Part shown: positions 25,597 to 36,417 of the stretch, one piece after another
How the letters are laid out: every line of letters starts with the position of its first letter
Numbering within the stretch: position 1 is the stretch's first letter
DNA from: Micromonospora sp. WMMD980
GTDB taxonomy: Bacteria > Actinomycetota > Actinomycetes > Mycobacteriales > Micromonosporaceae
Length of the DNA: 64,000 nucleotides
Direction of reading: 5' to 3'
NCBI RefSeq assembly: GCF_029626035.1
Contig: NZ_JARUBE010000003.1
Coordinates: forward strand, 992,001 to 1,056,000
The notes under the pieces: generated by a model
Seen by the model: the letters and a program-made list of their open reading frames with translations, nothing else
Database searches by the model: none
Told to the model about the DNA's origin: nothing
Made by a program: the position numbers and the translations under genes

Positions 25597-27153
<1,557 letters not shown>

Positions 27154-27456
27154 CGCATTCCTCCTCCAGCCGGGCCGGGTCGTCGCGCTGCGGTAGCAGT
27201 GCGATCGACCGGCACCGATTGGTGACGATCATAGGAGTCGTTTTCCCTCCAGGTACATAGCAGATGATGGATATTTCGAGGGTATGGCGGGGCGCCGGCC
27301 GCGCCGTCGGGTGCCACGGCGCCGTGACCGGCTCTCGTCGGCTCCGTGTCGCCGCTCGGATGGCATTGCGTCCACTTCCACCGCCGCGAGCGGGCCAACG
27401 GCTACAGTAACGCTCATGAAAACGGCAATCACTAGAGTATGCCCGGAGGATCAGCG
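27154..27456. other. Divergent intergenic region, protease/ATPase
   Basis: This region separates the protease (minus) from the CooC-like ATPase (plus). A TACAGT hexamer near 27402 could be a -10 for the ATPase gene. The patch 27225-27290 is less GC-rich than the surroundings. No structured RNA or other gene is apparent. Confidence 0.35.
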
Positions 27457-28439
27457 GTGAAGGTCGCCTTCGTCGGCAAGGGTGGCAGCGGCAAGACGAC
27501 GCTCGCCGCCATGGTCACCCGTCACCTCGTGGGCCGCGGCCCCGTGCTGGCCATCGATGCCGACATCAACCAGCATCTGGCGGTGGCCCTCGGCGCGCCT
27601 GCCTCCGTCGCTGCGCAGCTGCCGCCGCTCGGGGAGCACCTGTCCGAGATCAAGGAGTACCTGCGGGGGACGAACCCGCGGATCGGCTCCGCCGCCGAGA
27701 TGGTGAAGACGACCCCGCCCGGCGCCGGATCCCGGCTGCTGCGGGTGGCGGAGGACAACCCGTCTACGCCGCGTGCGTCCGGGACGTCGGCGACGTGCGC
27801 GTCGCGGCGACCGGGGCCTTCACCGCGGAGGACCTCGGTGTCTCCTGCTACCACTCCAAGGTCGGTGCGGTGGAGTTGCTGCTCAACCACCTGCTCGACG
27901 GGCCGGGGGAGTACGTGGTGGTGGACATGACCGCCGGGGCCGACTCGTTCGCCTCCGGCTTGTTCACCCGCTTCGACCGCACCTTCCTGGTCTGCGAGCC
28001 GACCCTGCGCAGCGTCGGTGTCTACCTGCAGTACGCCGGCTACGCCCGCGACTACGGTGTCGCCCTGTCCGTGGTCGGCAACAAGGTCGAGGACGCCTCG
28101 GACGTGGACTTCCTCCGCGAGCACGTCGGCGCCGATCTCCTCACCTGGGTGAGCCGGTCGGCATACGTGCGGCGGGCCGAGCGCGGCGCGGTCGAGCCGC
28201 TGTCACAGCTGGAGCCGGCCAACCGGGCGGTCCTGGCCCAGCTCGCCGACGCGGTGGACGACACCGTGCAGGACTGGGATGGCTTCACCCGCCATGCCCA
28301 CGAGTTCCACCGCCGCAACGCCGCCGCGTGGGCCAACGACCGCACCGGTGTCGACCTCACCGCCCAGATCGACCCCGACTTCCAGCTCAGCCGGGTCCGG
28401 TCGGGCGTCCCCGACGCGGTATCCGCCCGGATCTGCTGA
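27457..28439 (+). pseudogene. CooC/ArsA-like P-loop ATPase with a single-base frameshift
   Basis: GTG at 27457 after GGAGG starts VKVAFVGKGGSGKTTLAAMV, a deviant Walker A of the CooC/NifH-like maturation ATPases. The frame is clean to AEDNP (about 27757), then one base appears missing. The neighbouring frame continues without loss as VYAACVRDVGDVRVAATG and on through VVVDMTAGADSFASGLF and the C-terminal helices to 28439. Restoring one base would give a normal-length protein of about 327 residues. CooC-type proteins insert nickel or other metals into enzymes; the partner is not in view. It could be a real pseudogene or a sequencing error. Confidence 0.8.
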
Positions 28440-28478
28440 TCGGGGCGGTCGCCGCGGGCGACCCGATTCTCGGGCGCA

Positions 28479-28499
28479 GGGGCTGGGGCTGGGGCTGGG
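28479..28499 (+). promoter_or_regulatory. Possible G-quadruplex just before the acylase start
   Basis: Four G-tracts separated by CT (three of GGGG, one of GGG) end 17 bases before the ATG at 28517. No ordinary ribosome site is evident otherwise. The run could fold as a two-base-loop G-quadruplex or simply be a low-complexity repeat. Confidence 0.45.
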
Positions 28500-28516
28500 C
28501 ACTAGCATCTCGCGAC

Positions 28517-31219
28517 ATGAGTGCCGTACACCTTCCCTGGGCCCGGGTGCGCAAGGTCGCCCTCTGGGCGGTGGCAGTCCTCCTGGTGCTGAGCCTCGCG
28601 CTCGCCGTCGCCGCGGTCTGGGCGGTCCGCCGCGCGTTCCCGCAGCAGGACGGCGCGCTGCGGCTCCCCGGACTGACCTCGCCCGTCACCGTGCACCGCG
28701 ACGGCCACGGCATTCCCCAGGTGTACGCGAAGACCAGCGACGACCTGTTCCGTGCCCAGGGCTACCTGCACGCGCAGGACAGGTTCTGGGAGATGGACTT
28801 CCGCCGCCACGTCACCGGTGGCCGACTGGCCGAGCTGTTCGGGGAGAGCCAGGTCGAGACCGACAGCTACCTGCGCACAATGGGCTGGCGCCGGGTCGCC
28901 GAGCAGGAGTGGCAGCTCCTGTCTCCGGACGCCCGGCGGCATCTGCAGGTGTACGCCGACGGCGTGAACGCCTGGCTCGCCGACCACGACGGGGGCCGGG
29001 CGAGCCTGGAGTACACGGTGCTCGGGCTGCAGAACTCCGGCTACACGATCGAGCAGTGGAGCCCGGTGGACAGTCTCGCCTGGCTCAAGGCGATGGCGTG
29101 GGACCTGCGGGGCAACATGGACACCGAGATCGCCCGCGCGGCGCTGCTCGCCGCCGGACTGACGCGTCCGCAGGTCGAACAGCTCTACCCGGCCTACCCG
29201 TACGACCGGAACTCACCCATCGTCGACGGGGGAGCCGTCGTAGGTGGCGTCTTCGACCAGGACGCCGGGCCCGTCCCGTCCGGTGCCCCGACGGCGCCCA
29301 CCAGCGGCGGCGGTCAGGGCGGCGGCGGCCCGGACGAAGCCGGGACCGGCGGCGGTGGCACCGTCGCCGCGCGGACCGTCACCGAGCTGGCCGAGGGCCT
29401 GTCCCGGCTGCCGGTCATGCTTGGCGACGGCGGCTCGGGCATCGGCTCGAACTCGTGGGTCATCGGTGGACGGCTGACCGCCACCGGCAAGCCGATCCTG
29501 GCCAACGACCCACACCTGAGCCCGAGCATGCCCGGCATCTGGTATCAGATGGGTCTGCACTGCGAGTGCGCGTTCGACGTCGCCGGGTTCACGTTCGCCG
29601 GCGTCCCCGGCGTGGTCATCGGCCACAACGCCCGGATCGCCTGGGGCTTCACCAACCTCGACCCCGACGTGACCGACCTGTATCTCGAGCGGGTGGACGG
29701 CGACCGGGTGCAGGTCGACGGCGAATGGCTGCCCCTTCAGACCCGCACCGAGACCATCGAGGTCGCGGGCGGCAAGCCGGTGTCGATCACGGTACGCACG
29801 TCCCGGCACGGTCCGCTGCTGTCGGACGCGTCGGCGTCGCTGCGGGACATCGGCCGCCGGCCTCCGGTCGACCCGGCCGGCTCGCCGGCCGGCGTGGCCG
29901 CCAGCCCGCAGCTCGTTCCCGGGCGTCCGGCACCGGACAGCGGGACTCGGGGCGACGGCTACGCCATCGCCCTGAGCTGGACGGCGCTGCGGCCGGGTCG
30001 GACCGCGGAGGCTCTCTTCGCCCTCAACACCGCGGCGAACTGGACCGAGTTCCGCGCCGCCGCCGCGTTGTTCGAGGTGCCCGCACAGAACATCGTGTAC
30101 GCCGACGTGGCCGGCAACATCGGCTACCAGTCCCCCGGTCGGATCCCGGTGCGCGGCAAGGGCGACGGGAGGTGGATGAGCCCGGGCTGGGATTCGGCGT
30201 ACGACTGGAAGGGTTTCATTCCCTTCGCCGAGCTACCGAGCGTCCTCAACCCGCCCGGCGGCTACCTGGTCACCGCCAATCAGGCCGTCGTCGGCCCCGG
30301 CTACCCGCGCCTGCTGACCAGCGACTGGTCGTACGGCTACCGCAGCCAGCGCATCCGCGACATGATCACGTCAGCGCCCGGCGCGATCAGCGTGGCGGAC
30401 GTGCAGCGCACGCAGTTCGACAACCGCAACGGCTTCGCGCCGACCCTCGTACCGGCGGTCGTCGACGCTCTCGGCGCGGCGACCGACCCGTCCGACGACG
30501 CCCGCGTCACCGCCACCGGCCTGTGGAAGGACTGGGACTTCCAGCAGCCTGCCGACGGCCCCTCCGGCAGCGCCGACGCGCGCCGGTCCGCCGCGGCCGC
30601 GTACTACAACGCGACCTGGCGCCACCTGCTCGCCGGCATCTTCGACGAGCTGCCCGCGAGCTACCGGCCCGACGGCGGCGACCGGTGGTTCGAAGTGGTG
30701 CGGGGACTGCTCGCCCAGCCCGGGTCCCCGTGGTGGGATCGCCAGGACACCCCGGCCGTCGAGCGGCGCGACGACATCCTGCGCTCGGCGGCGGCCGAGG
30801 CAGCCGCGGAGCTCCGCCGCGATCAGGGCGACCGGCCCGCCGACTGGCGGTGGGGTCGGATGCACATCCTGACCGCACGCAACCAGACCTTCGGCTCGTC
30901 GGGTGTCGGGCCCGTCGAGTGGCTGTTCAACGCCGACCCGGTCGGGGTGTCGGGCGGCGACGCGATCGTCAACGCGACGGGCTGGGATGCCGCCGCGGGC
31001 TACGAGGTCGACGCCGTGCCGTCCATGCGGATGATCGTCGACCTGGCCGACCTCGACGCCTCCCGGTGGATCCAGCTGACCGGCAACTCCGGGCACGCGT
31101 TCCACCGCAACTACGACGATCAGTTGCCGCTGTGGCGCGCCGGCCAGACCCTGCCGATGCGCTGGGACCGGGCCGCCGTCACGGATGCGGCGACCCAGAC
31201 GCTGACCCTGCGACCGTGA
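28517..31219 (+). CDS. Penicillin acylase family (S45) amidohydrolase
   Basis: A 900-residue Ntn-hydrolase precursor. An N-terminal membrane helix (about residues 13-36) anchors or exports it. The alpha-chain region has HRDGHGIPQVYAKT and AQGYLHAQDRFWEMD. The self-cleavage site is at Ser311 in GSNSWVIGG, which becomes the beta-chain N-terminal nucleophile. LANDPHL and GHNARIAWGFTN follow as in the family. A Gly/Pro-rich spacer lies before Ser311. Likely substrates are acylated amines such as beta-lactams or N-acyl-homoserine lactones; the sequence does not tell which. It follows the ATPase gene by 77 bases. Confidence 0.9.
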   Translation: MSAVHLPWARVRKVALWAVAVLLVLSLALAVAAVWAVRRAFPQQDGALRLPGLTSPVTVHRDGHGIPQVYAKTSDDLFRAQGYLHAQDRFWEMDFRRHVTGGRLAELFGESQVETDSYLRTMGWRRVAEQEWQLLSPDARRHLQVYADGVNAWLADHDGGRASLEYTVLGLQNSGYTIEQWSPVDSLAWLKAMAWDLRGNMDTEIARAALLAAGLTRPQVEQLYPAYPYDRNSPIVDGGAVVGGVFDQDAGPVPSGAPTAPTSGGGQGGGGPDEAGTGGGGTVAARTVTELAEGLSRLPVMLGDGGSGIGSNSWVIGGRLTATGKPILANDPHLSPSMPGIWYQMGLHCECAFDVAGFTFAGVPGVVIGHNARIAWGFTNLDPDVTDLYLERVDGDRVQVDGEWLPLQTRTETIEVAGGKPVSITVRTSRHGPLLSDASASLRDIGRRPPVDPAGSPAGVAASPQLVPGRPAPDSGTRGDGYAIALSWTALRPGRTAEALFALNTAANWTEFRAAAALFEVPAQNIVYADVAGNIGYQSPGRIPVRGKGDGRWMSPGWDSAYDWKGFIPFAELPSVLNPPGGYLVTANQAVVGPGYPRLLTSDWSYGYRSQRIRDMITSAPGAISVADVQRTQFDNRNGFAPTLVPAVVDALGAATDPSDDARVTATGLWKDWDFQQPADGPSGSADARRSAAAAYYNATWRHLLAGIFDELPASYRPDGGDRWFEVVRGLLAQPGSPWWDRQDTPAVERRDDILRSAAAEAAAELRRDQGDRPADWRWGRMHILTARNQTFGSSGVGPVEWLFNADPVGVSGGDAIVNATGWDAAAGYEVDAVPSMRMIVDLADLDASRWIQLTGNSGHAFHRNYDDQLPLWRAGQTLPMRWDRAAVTDAATQTLTLRP

Positions 31220-31345
31220 CGTCGTCGCCCGACAGGGTCCGATCGGTCACGAGGCGTCCGCCCGACGAGCGCCGCGAACCGGATCGATGCGAGTTCCGGG
31301 ACAGTCTCTACGGCGGCCCGGCCCCGTCACGGGCGGATTCGACTT

Positions 31346-31367
31346 CACCGGGGGCCCACCCCCGGTG
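31346..31367. terminator. Terminator between acylase and znu operons
   Basis: A perfect 9-bp stem (CACCGGGGG) with loop CCCA lies between the convergent acylase and arsR genes. It probably serves both directions. Confidence 0.7.
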
Positions 31368-31381
31368 GGTCGTCGGCGGGA

Positions 31382-31726
31382 TCAGTGCCGTGGCAGGGCT
31401 CCGCGGACCTGGTGCCCCGGTTCGCCGCCGGTCCCGGTCGTGACGAGGATGGCGCGCACCAGCAGGACGGCCGACGGGGTCGCGACGTACCGGACGTGGT
31501 TTGCGCTCCGGTGACGGCGGACGAGACCGGCGACCCGGAGGTGCCGTAGGTGTTTGGCGACCGTGGTGCATCCGACGCCGAGCCGTCCGGCCAGTTCGCC
31601 GGCCGTCGCCTCCCGATCGATGACCTCCAGGACCACCCGCAGGCGGATGGGCGAGGCGAGGGCCTGAAGAACGGCGGCGGCGGTCTCTATCGGCTCCTTC
31701 CCGGTGCTGCGGTCGCTCTCTGCCAT
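31382..31726 (-). CDS. ArsR/SmtB-family winged-helix regulator
   Basis: A 114-residue ArsR-type regulator. LASPIRLRVVLEVI, TAGELAGRLGVGCTTVAKHL and GLVRRHRSANHVRY mark the winged helix. It is the last gene of the znu operon, 16 bases after znuB. The usual metal-sensing sites are not visible: there is no CxC in alpha-3 and no paired Asp/His in the alpha-5 region, only a lone Cys in the recognition helix and His near the C-terminus. It may sense something else or use an unusual site. Confidence 0.8.
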   Translation of the reverse strand: MAESDRSTGKEPIETAAAVLQALASPIRLRVVLEVIDREATAGELAGRLGVGCTTVAKHLRHLRVAGLVRRHRSANHVRYVATPSAVLLVRAILVTTGTGGEPGHQVRGALPRH

Positions 31727-31742
31727 TCGGCCGGTCCCGACC

Positions 31743-32639
31743 TCAGCGCGCCCCCGCGGACAGCGGGACCTCGGCGCGCCCGAGGGTGGCCCAACCGCGC
31801 CGGTGACGTCGTGCGCCGAGGATCCGGCAGACGATGTAGATCGTGAACGAGATCGTGGTGACGTAGGGGCTGATGGGAATGCTGCTGCCCAGGGCGAGCA
31901 GGATGCCGCCGACGACGGAGCCGACGGCGAACAGAACGCTGAGCACAGTGACGAGCGGCGGGGACGCCGTGACCCGCATCGCGGCCGCGGCGGGTGTGAC
32001 GACGACGCTCAGCACCAGCAGCGCACCGACGATCTGCACCGACATGGCGACGGTCAGACCCAGCAGCAGCATGAACACCGACGACAGCGCCGCGACCGGC
32101 ACGCCGCGCCCGGCGGCCAGCTCTGGATCGACGCTGGCGAAGGCGAGCGGGCGCCAGATCACCAGCAGGCCGATCAGGACCACGGTCGAGGTCACCAGCA
32201 TCCAGGACAGCTGTGGGGTGTCCACGGCGACGATCTGACCGGTCAGCAGCCCGAACTTGTTCGCCGAACGGCCCTGGTAGAGCGCGAGGAACAACACGCC
32301 GAGACCCAGACCGAAGGGCATGAGAGCGCCGATGATGGAGTTGCGGTCCCGGGCCCGGCTGCCCAGCATCCCGATCACCAGGGCGGCGAGGACGGAGCCG
32401 AGCAGGGATCCGAGCACGACGTTCGCGCCGAGCAGCAGCGCTCCGGACGCGCCGGCGAACGACAGCTCACTGATGCCGTGCACGGCGAACGGCATGTCGC
32501 GCATCATCACGAACGTGCTGATCAACCCACCGACGAGACCCAGCACCGCGCCGGCGATGATCGAGTTGTGGACGAGACCGAGCAGCTCGCCGTAGTCGGA
32601 GAAGTTGAAGACGCGGTCCCACAGCCCGGGGTCAGACAT
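31743..32639 (-). CDS. znuB: Zinc/manganese ABC transporter permease
   Basis: A 298-residue ABC-3 family permease with about eight helices. The AVHGISELSFAGASGALLLG stretch is a family signature in which the His and Glu line the metal path. It overlaps the ATPase gene by 8 bases. The C-terminus is basic. It forms the membrane channel for the ATPase and binding protein that precede it. Confidence 0.9.
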   Translation of the reverse strand: MSDPGLWDRVFNFSDYGELLGLVHNSIIAGAVLGLVGGLISTFVMMRDMPFAVHGISELSFAGASGALLLGANVVLGSLLGSVLAALVIGMLGSRARDRNSIIGALMPFGLGLGVLFLALYQGRSANKFGLLTGQIVAVDTPQLSWMLVTSTVVLIGLLVIWRPLAFASVDPELAAGRGVPVAALSSVFMLLLGLTVAMSVQIVGALLVLSVVVTPAAAAMRVTASPPLVTVLSVLFAVGSVVGGILLALGSSIPISPYVTTISFTIYIVCRILGARRHRRGWATLGRAEVPLSAGAR

Positions 32640-33465
32640 GCTCCGCCCCGACCTCGGCGCCGTCGTGGTGATGGTGCGACTCGTCGGCCGGCGGAATGCC
32701 CGCGACGAGGATCCGTCCGTTGACGCGAAGCACCTCGATCGGTACCCCGTACAGGTCGGAGAGCGTCGCCGAGGTGAACACCTCCTGCACCGTTCCGCTG
32801 CGGAACCCGCCGTCGGCCAGGTAGAGAACGCGGTCCACGTAGGGCAGCACCGGGTTGATCTCGTGCGTGACGAACACGACGGCGGTTCCCTTCTCCCGGC
32901 GTCGCCGGTCGACCAACGCGGTGATGGTCTGCTGGCTGCGCAGGTCCAGTGAGAGCAGCGGTTCGTCGCAGAGCAGCAGGCGCGGGTCGGCCACCAGTGC
33001 CTGCGCGACGCGGATCCGCTGTTGTTCGCCGCCGGAGAGCAGTCCGACAGGCATGTCGGCGAACGCGGCGGCGTCGACCGAGCCGAGCGCCGCCGCGATC
33101 CGCGCGTCCCGCCCCGGGCGGCGGCCCAGGCCCCAACGGTGTCCGTCGAGGCCCTGCCCGACCACGTCGCGGGCGCGCAGCGGCGTCAGCGGATCGATGC
33201 GCCGCTGCTGCGGCACGTATCCGATGTCGTCCGCGCCGCGCCGCGGTGGCCGACCGGACACACGCAGCCGACCCGCGCTGAGACGCTGGAGCCCGAGGAT
33301 CGCGCGGACCAGACTGGTCTTGCCCGACCCGTTGGCGCCGAGGACGGCGATGAACTCGCCGGCCTCGACGCGCAGGGAGAGCCCCGACCAGAGCCGCCGC
33401 GGGCCGAAACCCAGCCCGGCATCCTCGAACTCCAGCACCGGGACCGCGCGGGAGCCGTCCGGCAT
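32632..33465 (-). CDS. znuC: Zinc/manganese ABC transporter ATPase
   Basis: A 277-residue ABC ATPase. Walker A is GANGSGKTS, the signature is LSGGEQQR and Walker B is LLLCDEP, followed by VTHEINPV. The start at 33465 shares one base with the znuA stop (TGATG). The C-terminus carries the His cluster ESHHHHDGAEV, which may bind or buffer zinc, as seen in some zinc importer ATPases. Confidence 0.93.
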   Translation of the reverse strand: MPDGSRAVPVLEFEDAGLGFGPRRLWSGLSLRVEAGEFIAVLGANGSGKTSLVRAILGLQRLSAGRLRVSGRPPRRGADDIGYVPQQRRIDPLTPLRARDVVGQGLDGHRWGLGRRPGRDARIAAALGSVDAAAFADMPVGLLSGGEQQRIRVAQALVADPRLLLCDEPLLSLDLRSQQTITALVDRRRREKGTAVVFVTHEINPVLPYVDRVLYLADGGFRSGTVQEVFTSATLSDLYGVPIEVLRVNGRILVAGIPPADESHHHHDGAEVGAEHV

Positions 33466-34394
33466 CAGCCCAGCGCGGTCTTGACGGCGGCGAGGTTCCC
33501 GCTCATCCACGAGAGGTAGTCCTTGCCGGCCGGCAGCGTCTCGGTGACCGGGACCACGCCGACGGTGTTGGCCTTGGCCGCCTGGAGCACCTTCTCGGTC
33601 TCCGGTCCGGTCGTCTGCTCGTTGTAGGCCAGCAGCTTGACCTGCTTGCCGGTGAACAGGGCGAGGGTCTCCTTCAGGGTGCCGGCGGAGACGTCGGTGC
33701 CCTCCTCGATGGCCTCGCTGAACTCTTCCGGAGTCTTGTTGACCAGGCCGCACGCGTCCAGCAGGTAGCCCGGCACCGGCTCGGTGATCGCCACCCCGGC
33801 GCCGCCGTGCGCCGCCTTGATCTCGCCTTCGGTGGCTTCCAGATCCTTGAGCTTCTGCTTGAAGGTCGTCGCGTTGGCGGTGAACGTCGCGGCGTCGCCG
33901 GGCGCCGCGGTGGAGAGCGCGCCGACGATCTGGTCGGCCAGCTTGCCCATCGACGGCAGGTCGTACCAGACGTGCTCGTTGAGCTCCTCGCCGCCGGTCG
34001 CCGCCTTGCCGGAGATCTCGACGGCGTTGAGCACCTTGGCGTCACTGTCGGCGGCCTTGAGCATCGTGTCGACGAAGTCGTCGTAGCCGCCACCGTTCTC
34101 GATCACCAGGTCGGCCTTCGACAGCTCGAGCTGGGTGCGGGTGTTCGCCTCGTAGGAGTGCGGATCGGCAGACGGGTCACTGATGATCGACGTGATCGTC
34201 GCCTTGTCGCCGGCGATCTGCCGCACGATGTCACCGTAGACGTTGGTGGACGCGACCACCGAGATGCCTGTCGATCCTGACGCCCCGGAGGAGGGCGCCG
34301 CCGCGTCGCCGTCGGAGGACGATCCGCAACCCGCACCGAGCATCGTCACCGAGATCAGGGCTGCGCTGAGAAGACCTGCGCGCTTATCGAACAC
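33465..34394 (-). CDS. znuA: Zinc/manganese-binding lipoprotein of the ABC importer
   Basis: A 309-residue cluster A-I metal-binding protein. The GTG at 34394 gives a short signal peptide ending in a lipobox Cys (LGAGC); an upstream ATG would give an implausible leader. Metal-ligand positions: His in DPHSYE, His in NEHVWYD, and at the third position Glu in TEPVPGY. The last ligand is probably the Asp in GKDYLSW. Classic ZnuA has three His, whereas manganese-type PsaA/MntC has His, His, Glu, Asp. The His-rich loop of gamma-proteobacterial ZnuA is missing. The Zur-like operator upstream argues for zinc. Confidence 0.9.
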   Translation of the reverse strand: MFDKRAGLLSAALISVTMLGAGCGSSSDGDAAAPSSGASGSTGISVVASTNVYGDIVRQIAGDKATITSIISDPSADPHSYEANTRTQLELSKADLVIENGGGYDDFVDTMLKAADSDAKVLNAVEISGKAATGGEELNEHVWYDLPSMGKLADQIVGALSTAAPGDAATFTANATTFKQKLKDLEATEGEIKAAHGGAGVAITEPVPGYLLDACGLVNKTPEEFSEAIEEGTDVSAGTLKETLALFTGKQVKLLAYNEQTTGPETEKVLQAAKANTVGVVPVTETLPAGKDYLSWMSGNLAAVKTALG

Positions 34395-34486
34395 CGGAAC
34401 CGCCGCCTTTCCACGTCCGGTCAGTTGAAAAAGAGGTTCATTACCAGCAGGACGGTAGTGGCGAGGCGTGCGTGTCACAAGTCTAT

Positions 34487-34501
34487 CGGAAGTGATTTCC
34501 A
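34487..34501 (-). promoter_or_regulatory. Zur-like operator and -10 of the znuACB operon
   Basis: On the minus strand the box reads TGGAAATCACTTCCG, a 7-1-7 inverted repeat like the actinobacterial Zur operator (TGAAAATNATTTTCA-type). It is followed after one base by TAGACT, a good -10 hexamer. Zur binding would block RNA polymerase. The same box-A-TAGACT order recurs at the ferredoxin promoter. Confidence 0.72.
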
Positions 34502-34611
34502 TTATTATTGTTGCTTTGTGATATGACGATGTGTGCACCACTGGATGCCCGGCGCCCGGTGCGACGCGTCGGCGCCGGGGCCGGTGGGGCGAGGCGGGTG
34601 GTCGGTGGGAC

Positions 34612-34650
34612 GCGATGCCCGAGGCGGTGGGCCGCCGCCTCGGGCATCGC
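34612..34650 (-). terminator. Strong terminator after the alpha/beta hydrolase gene
   Basis: A perfect 16-bp stem (GCGATGCCCGAGGCGG) with a 7-base loop begins 5 bases after the hydrolase stop. It insulates the znu promoter from read-through. Confidence 0.85.
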
Positions 34651-34655
34651 GTGGA

Positions 34656-36266
34656 TCAGCGTGCTCCGATCAGCTTCTGCAGTTCCCGCCGATCGGCGTC
34701 GACGCCCGTGTCCGGGCGTGCCGAGCGGGTGGCGATCGCCGCCGGGTCCGGTTGCGGCAGCGGGTCGCACTGCACGTCCGAGCGCCGGCCGCCGAGCCGC
34801 CTCGGTAGTTCACCGCTGGCCAGGTACGTGGCGATGGTGTCGTCGACACACGCCACGCCGCTGAGCGAGCCGGAGTGGGTGGTGCCCCCGACGCCCTCGA
34901 CGAGCACCGCTCCCGGGAAGCGGCTGCGCACCTCCAGCGCTCCTGGATACGGCGTGGCGGCGTCGAGCGTTTCGTTGATCAGCAGGACACCGCCGACCTT
35001 GCTGCCGTCGACCGTCACCGGCTTGCCGACCTGGCCGTCCCACCAGATGCAGGGCGCGTTGAACCAGGCGTTGCCCCACGTCTCGAAGGGCGCCTTGGCG
35101 AAGGTGCGCCAGTTGTCGGCCCGCCAGCGATTCCAGCTCTTCGGCCACTGCACGTCGGTGCACTGCACGCCCAGGTAGACGGCGAAGCCGTTGTCCGCGC
35201 CCGGGCCCTGCGCGTTGGACGCGTCGTACAGCTCCTTGAGGGTGTGCCAGTCTCCGTCGCGCACCCACCCGGCGAACGCCTGGGCGACCTCCTCCCAGCC
35301 GAACACGTAGTAGCCGGCCTGCAGGAAGATGTCGGTCCACTCGTCCGGCCCGATGATGCCGCCGGCCGGGTTCTTGAGGAGCTTGAGCTGCTGGGCGTAG
35401 AAGAGCCGTTCCACGGCCCGACCAGACGTCCCGAGGTGGTAGACGGCGTCGTTGCGGGCGATCCAGTCGAAATAGATCTTGATGTTGCGGTCGAACGCGA
35501 CGTCCTGGTCGAGGTTGGCCTGGTACCAGACCTTGCGGGGGTCGACGTTGCCGTCGAGCACCATCCGGCGGACCCGCTGCGGGAACAGGGTGGCGTAGAC
35601 CTGGCCGAGGTAGGTGCCGTAGGAGAAGCCGTAGTAGTTGATCTGGTTGCGGCCGAGCGCCTTGCGGATGCTCTCCATGTCCCGCACGGTGTCGGTGGTC
35701 TTCAGGTGGCCCAGCAGGTCGCCCCCGGCCTTCGCGCACGCCTCCGCGTACCCCTTCGAGCGCTGCAGCCAGGTGCGCTCCAGGTTGGGGGTGGCCGGCA
35801 CGTAGAACGGCCGGTTGTAGGAGAAGTAGTCGCCGTCGCAGGCCAGCGCCGGCTGCGAGGAGCCGACCCCGCGCGGGTCGAAACCGATCCAGTCGTACGC
35901 GTCCCCCGCGCCGTTGGGCACGTACTCGCCCAGCACGGAGAGGGTGAGACCGGACCCGCCGGGGCCGCCCGGGTTGACCAGCATGACGCCCTGGTACTGC
36001 GCCTCCGGCGTCTTGTGGCTGATCCGGGAGACAGCCAGCTTGATCTTCTTGCCCCGAGGGCGGGCGTAGTCGAGGGGTACCTCGACGAACCCGCACTGGC
36101 CGCCCCGGCGCTGGAGGCCAGGGCTGGCGCACTCGCCCCACGCGATCGGCGGCGGCGTGTACGACGCCTCGGTGGTGCGGGGTGCGGGCGTCGCCTGTGC
36201 GGCACCGCCGGGTGCGACGCCGAGGATCAGCCCGGCGATGGCGGTGGCCGCCATGAGTCGTTTCAT
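34656..36266 (-). CDS. Secreted alpha/beta-hydrolase (S33 tripeptidyl-aminopeptidase type)
   Basis: A 536-residue exported hydrolase. A signal peptide (residues 1-25) precedes WGEC and VPLDYARP, then LVNPGGPGGSG for the oxyanion hole, the nucleophile elbow GFSYGT (Ser about 219), and the C-terminal TAP-like domain with LLINETLDAATPYPGA (Asp) and GTTHSGS (His). The family includes secreted tripeptidyl aminopeptidases and related esterases of actinobacteria. GAAAGGGA precedes the ATG. It sits between the znu and metallophore importer operons; a role in metallophore processing is conceivable but unsupported. Confidence 0.9.
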   Translation of the reverse strand: MKRLMAATAIAGLILGVAPGGAAQATPAPRTTEASYTPPPIAWGECASPGLQRRGGQCGFVEVPLDYARPRGKKIKLAVSRISHKTPEAQYQGVMLVNPGGPGGSGLTLSVLGEYVPNGAGDAYDWIGFDPRGVGSSQPALACDGDYFSYNRPFYVPATPNLERTWLQRSKGYAEACAKAGGDLLGHLKTTDTVRDMESIRKALGRNQINYYGFSYGTYLGQVYATLFPQRVRRMVLDGNVDPRKVWYQANLDQDVAFDRNIKIYFDWIARNDAVYHLGTSGRAVERLFYAQQLKLLKNPAGGIIGPDEWTDIFLQAGYYVFGWEEVAQAFAGWVRDGDWHTLKELYDASNAQGPGADNGFAVYLGVQCTDVQWPKSWNRWRADNWRTFAKAPFETWGNAWFNAPCIWWDGQVGKPVTVDGSKVGGVLLINETLDAATPYPGALEVRSRFPGAVLVEGVGGTTHSGSLSGVACVDDTIATYLASGELPRRLGGRRSDVQCDPLPQPDPAAIATRSARPDTGVDADRRELQKLIGAR

Positions 36267-36417
36267 TCCGTCCCTTTCGGAGCTTCTCGCCGGACGTCGC
36301 GGTGGCCGGCGTCGTGGCGAGTCTGCTCTTCACCGGCACCGTTGAGAAGGGGTGGGCGTCGATCCGGTGCGTCGGGTGCGACCGAACGGCTGCGGCCGGG
36401 CCCACGCCTCGGTGGAG

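Noticed and set aside
27416..27430. Possible sixth Zur-like box (TGAAAACGGCAATCA) before the CooC-like gene
   Set aside because: Only the left half matches; the right half agrees at few positions and the palindrome is poor. Worth scoring with a matrix but not called.
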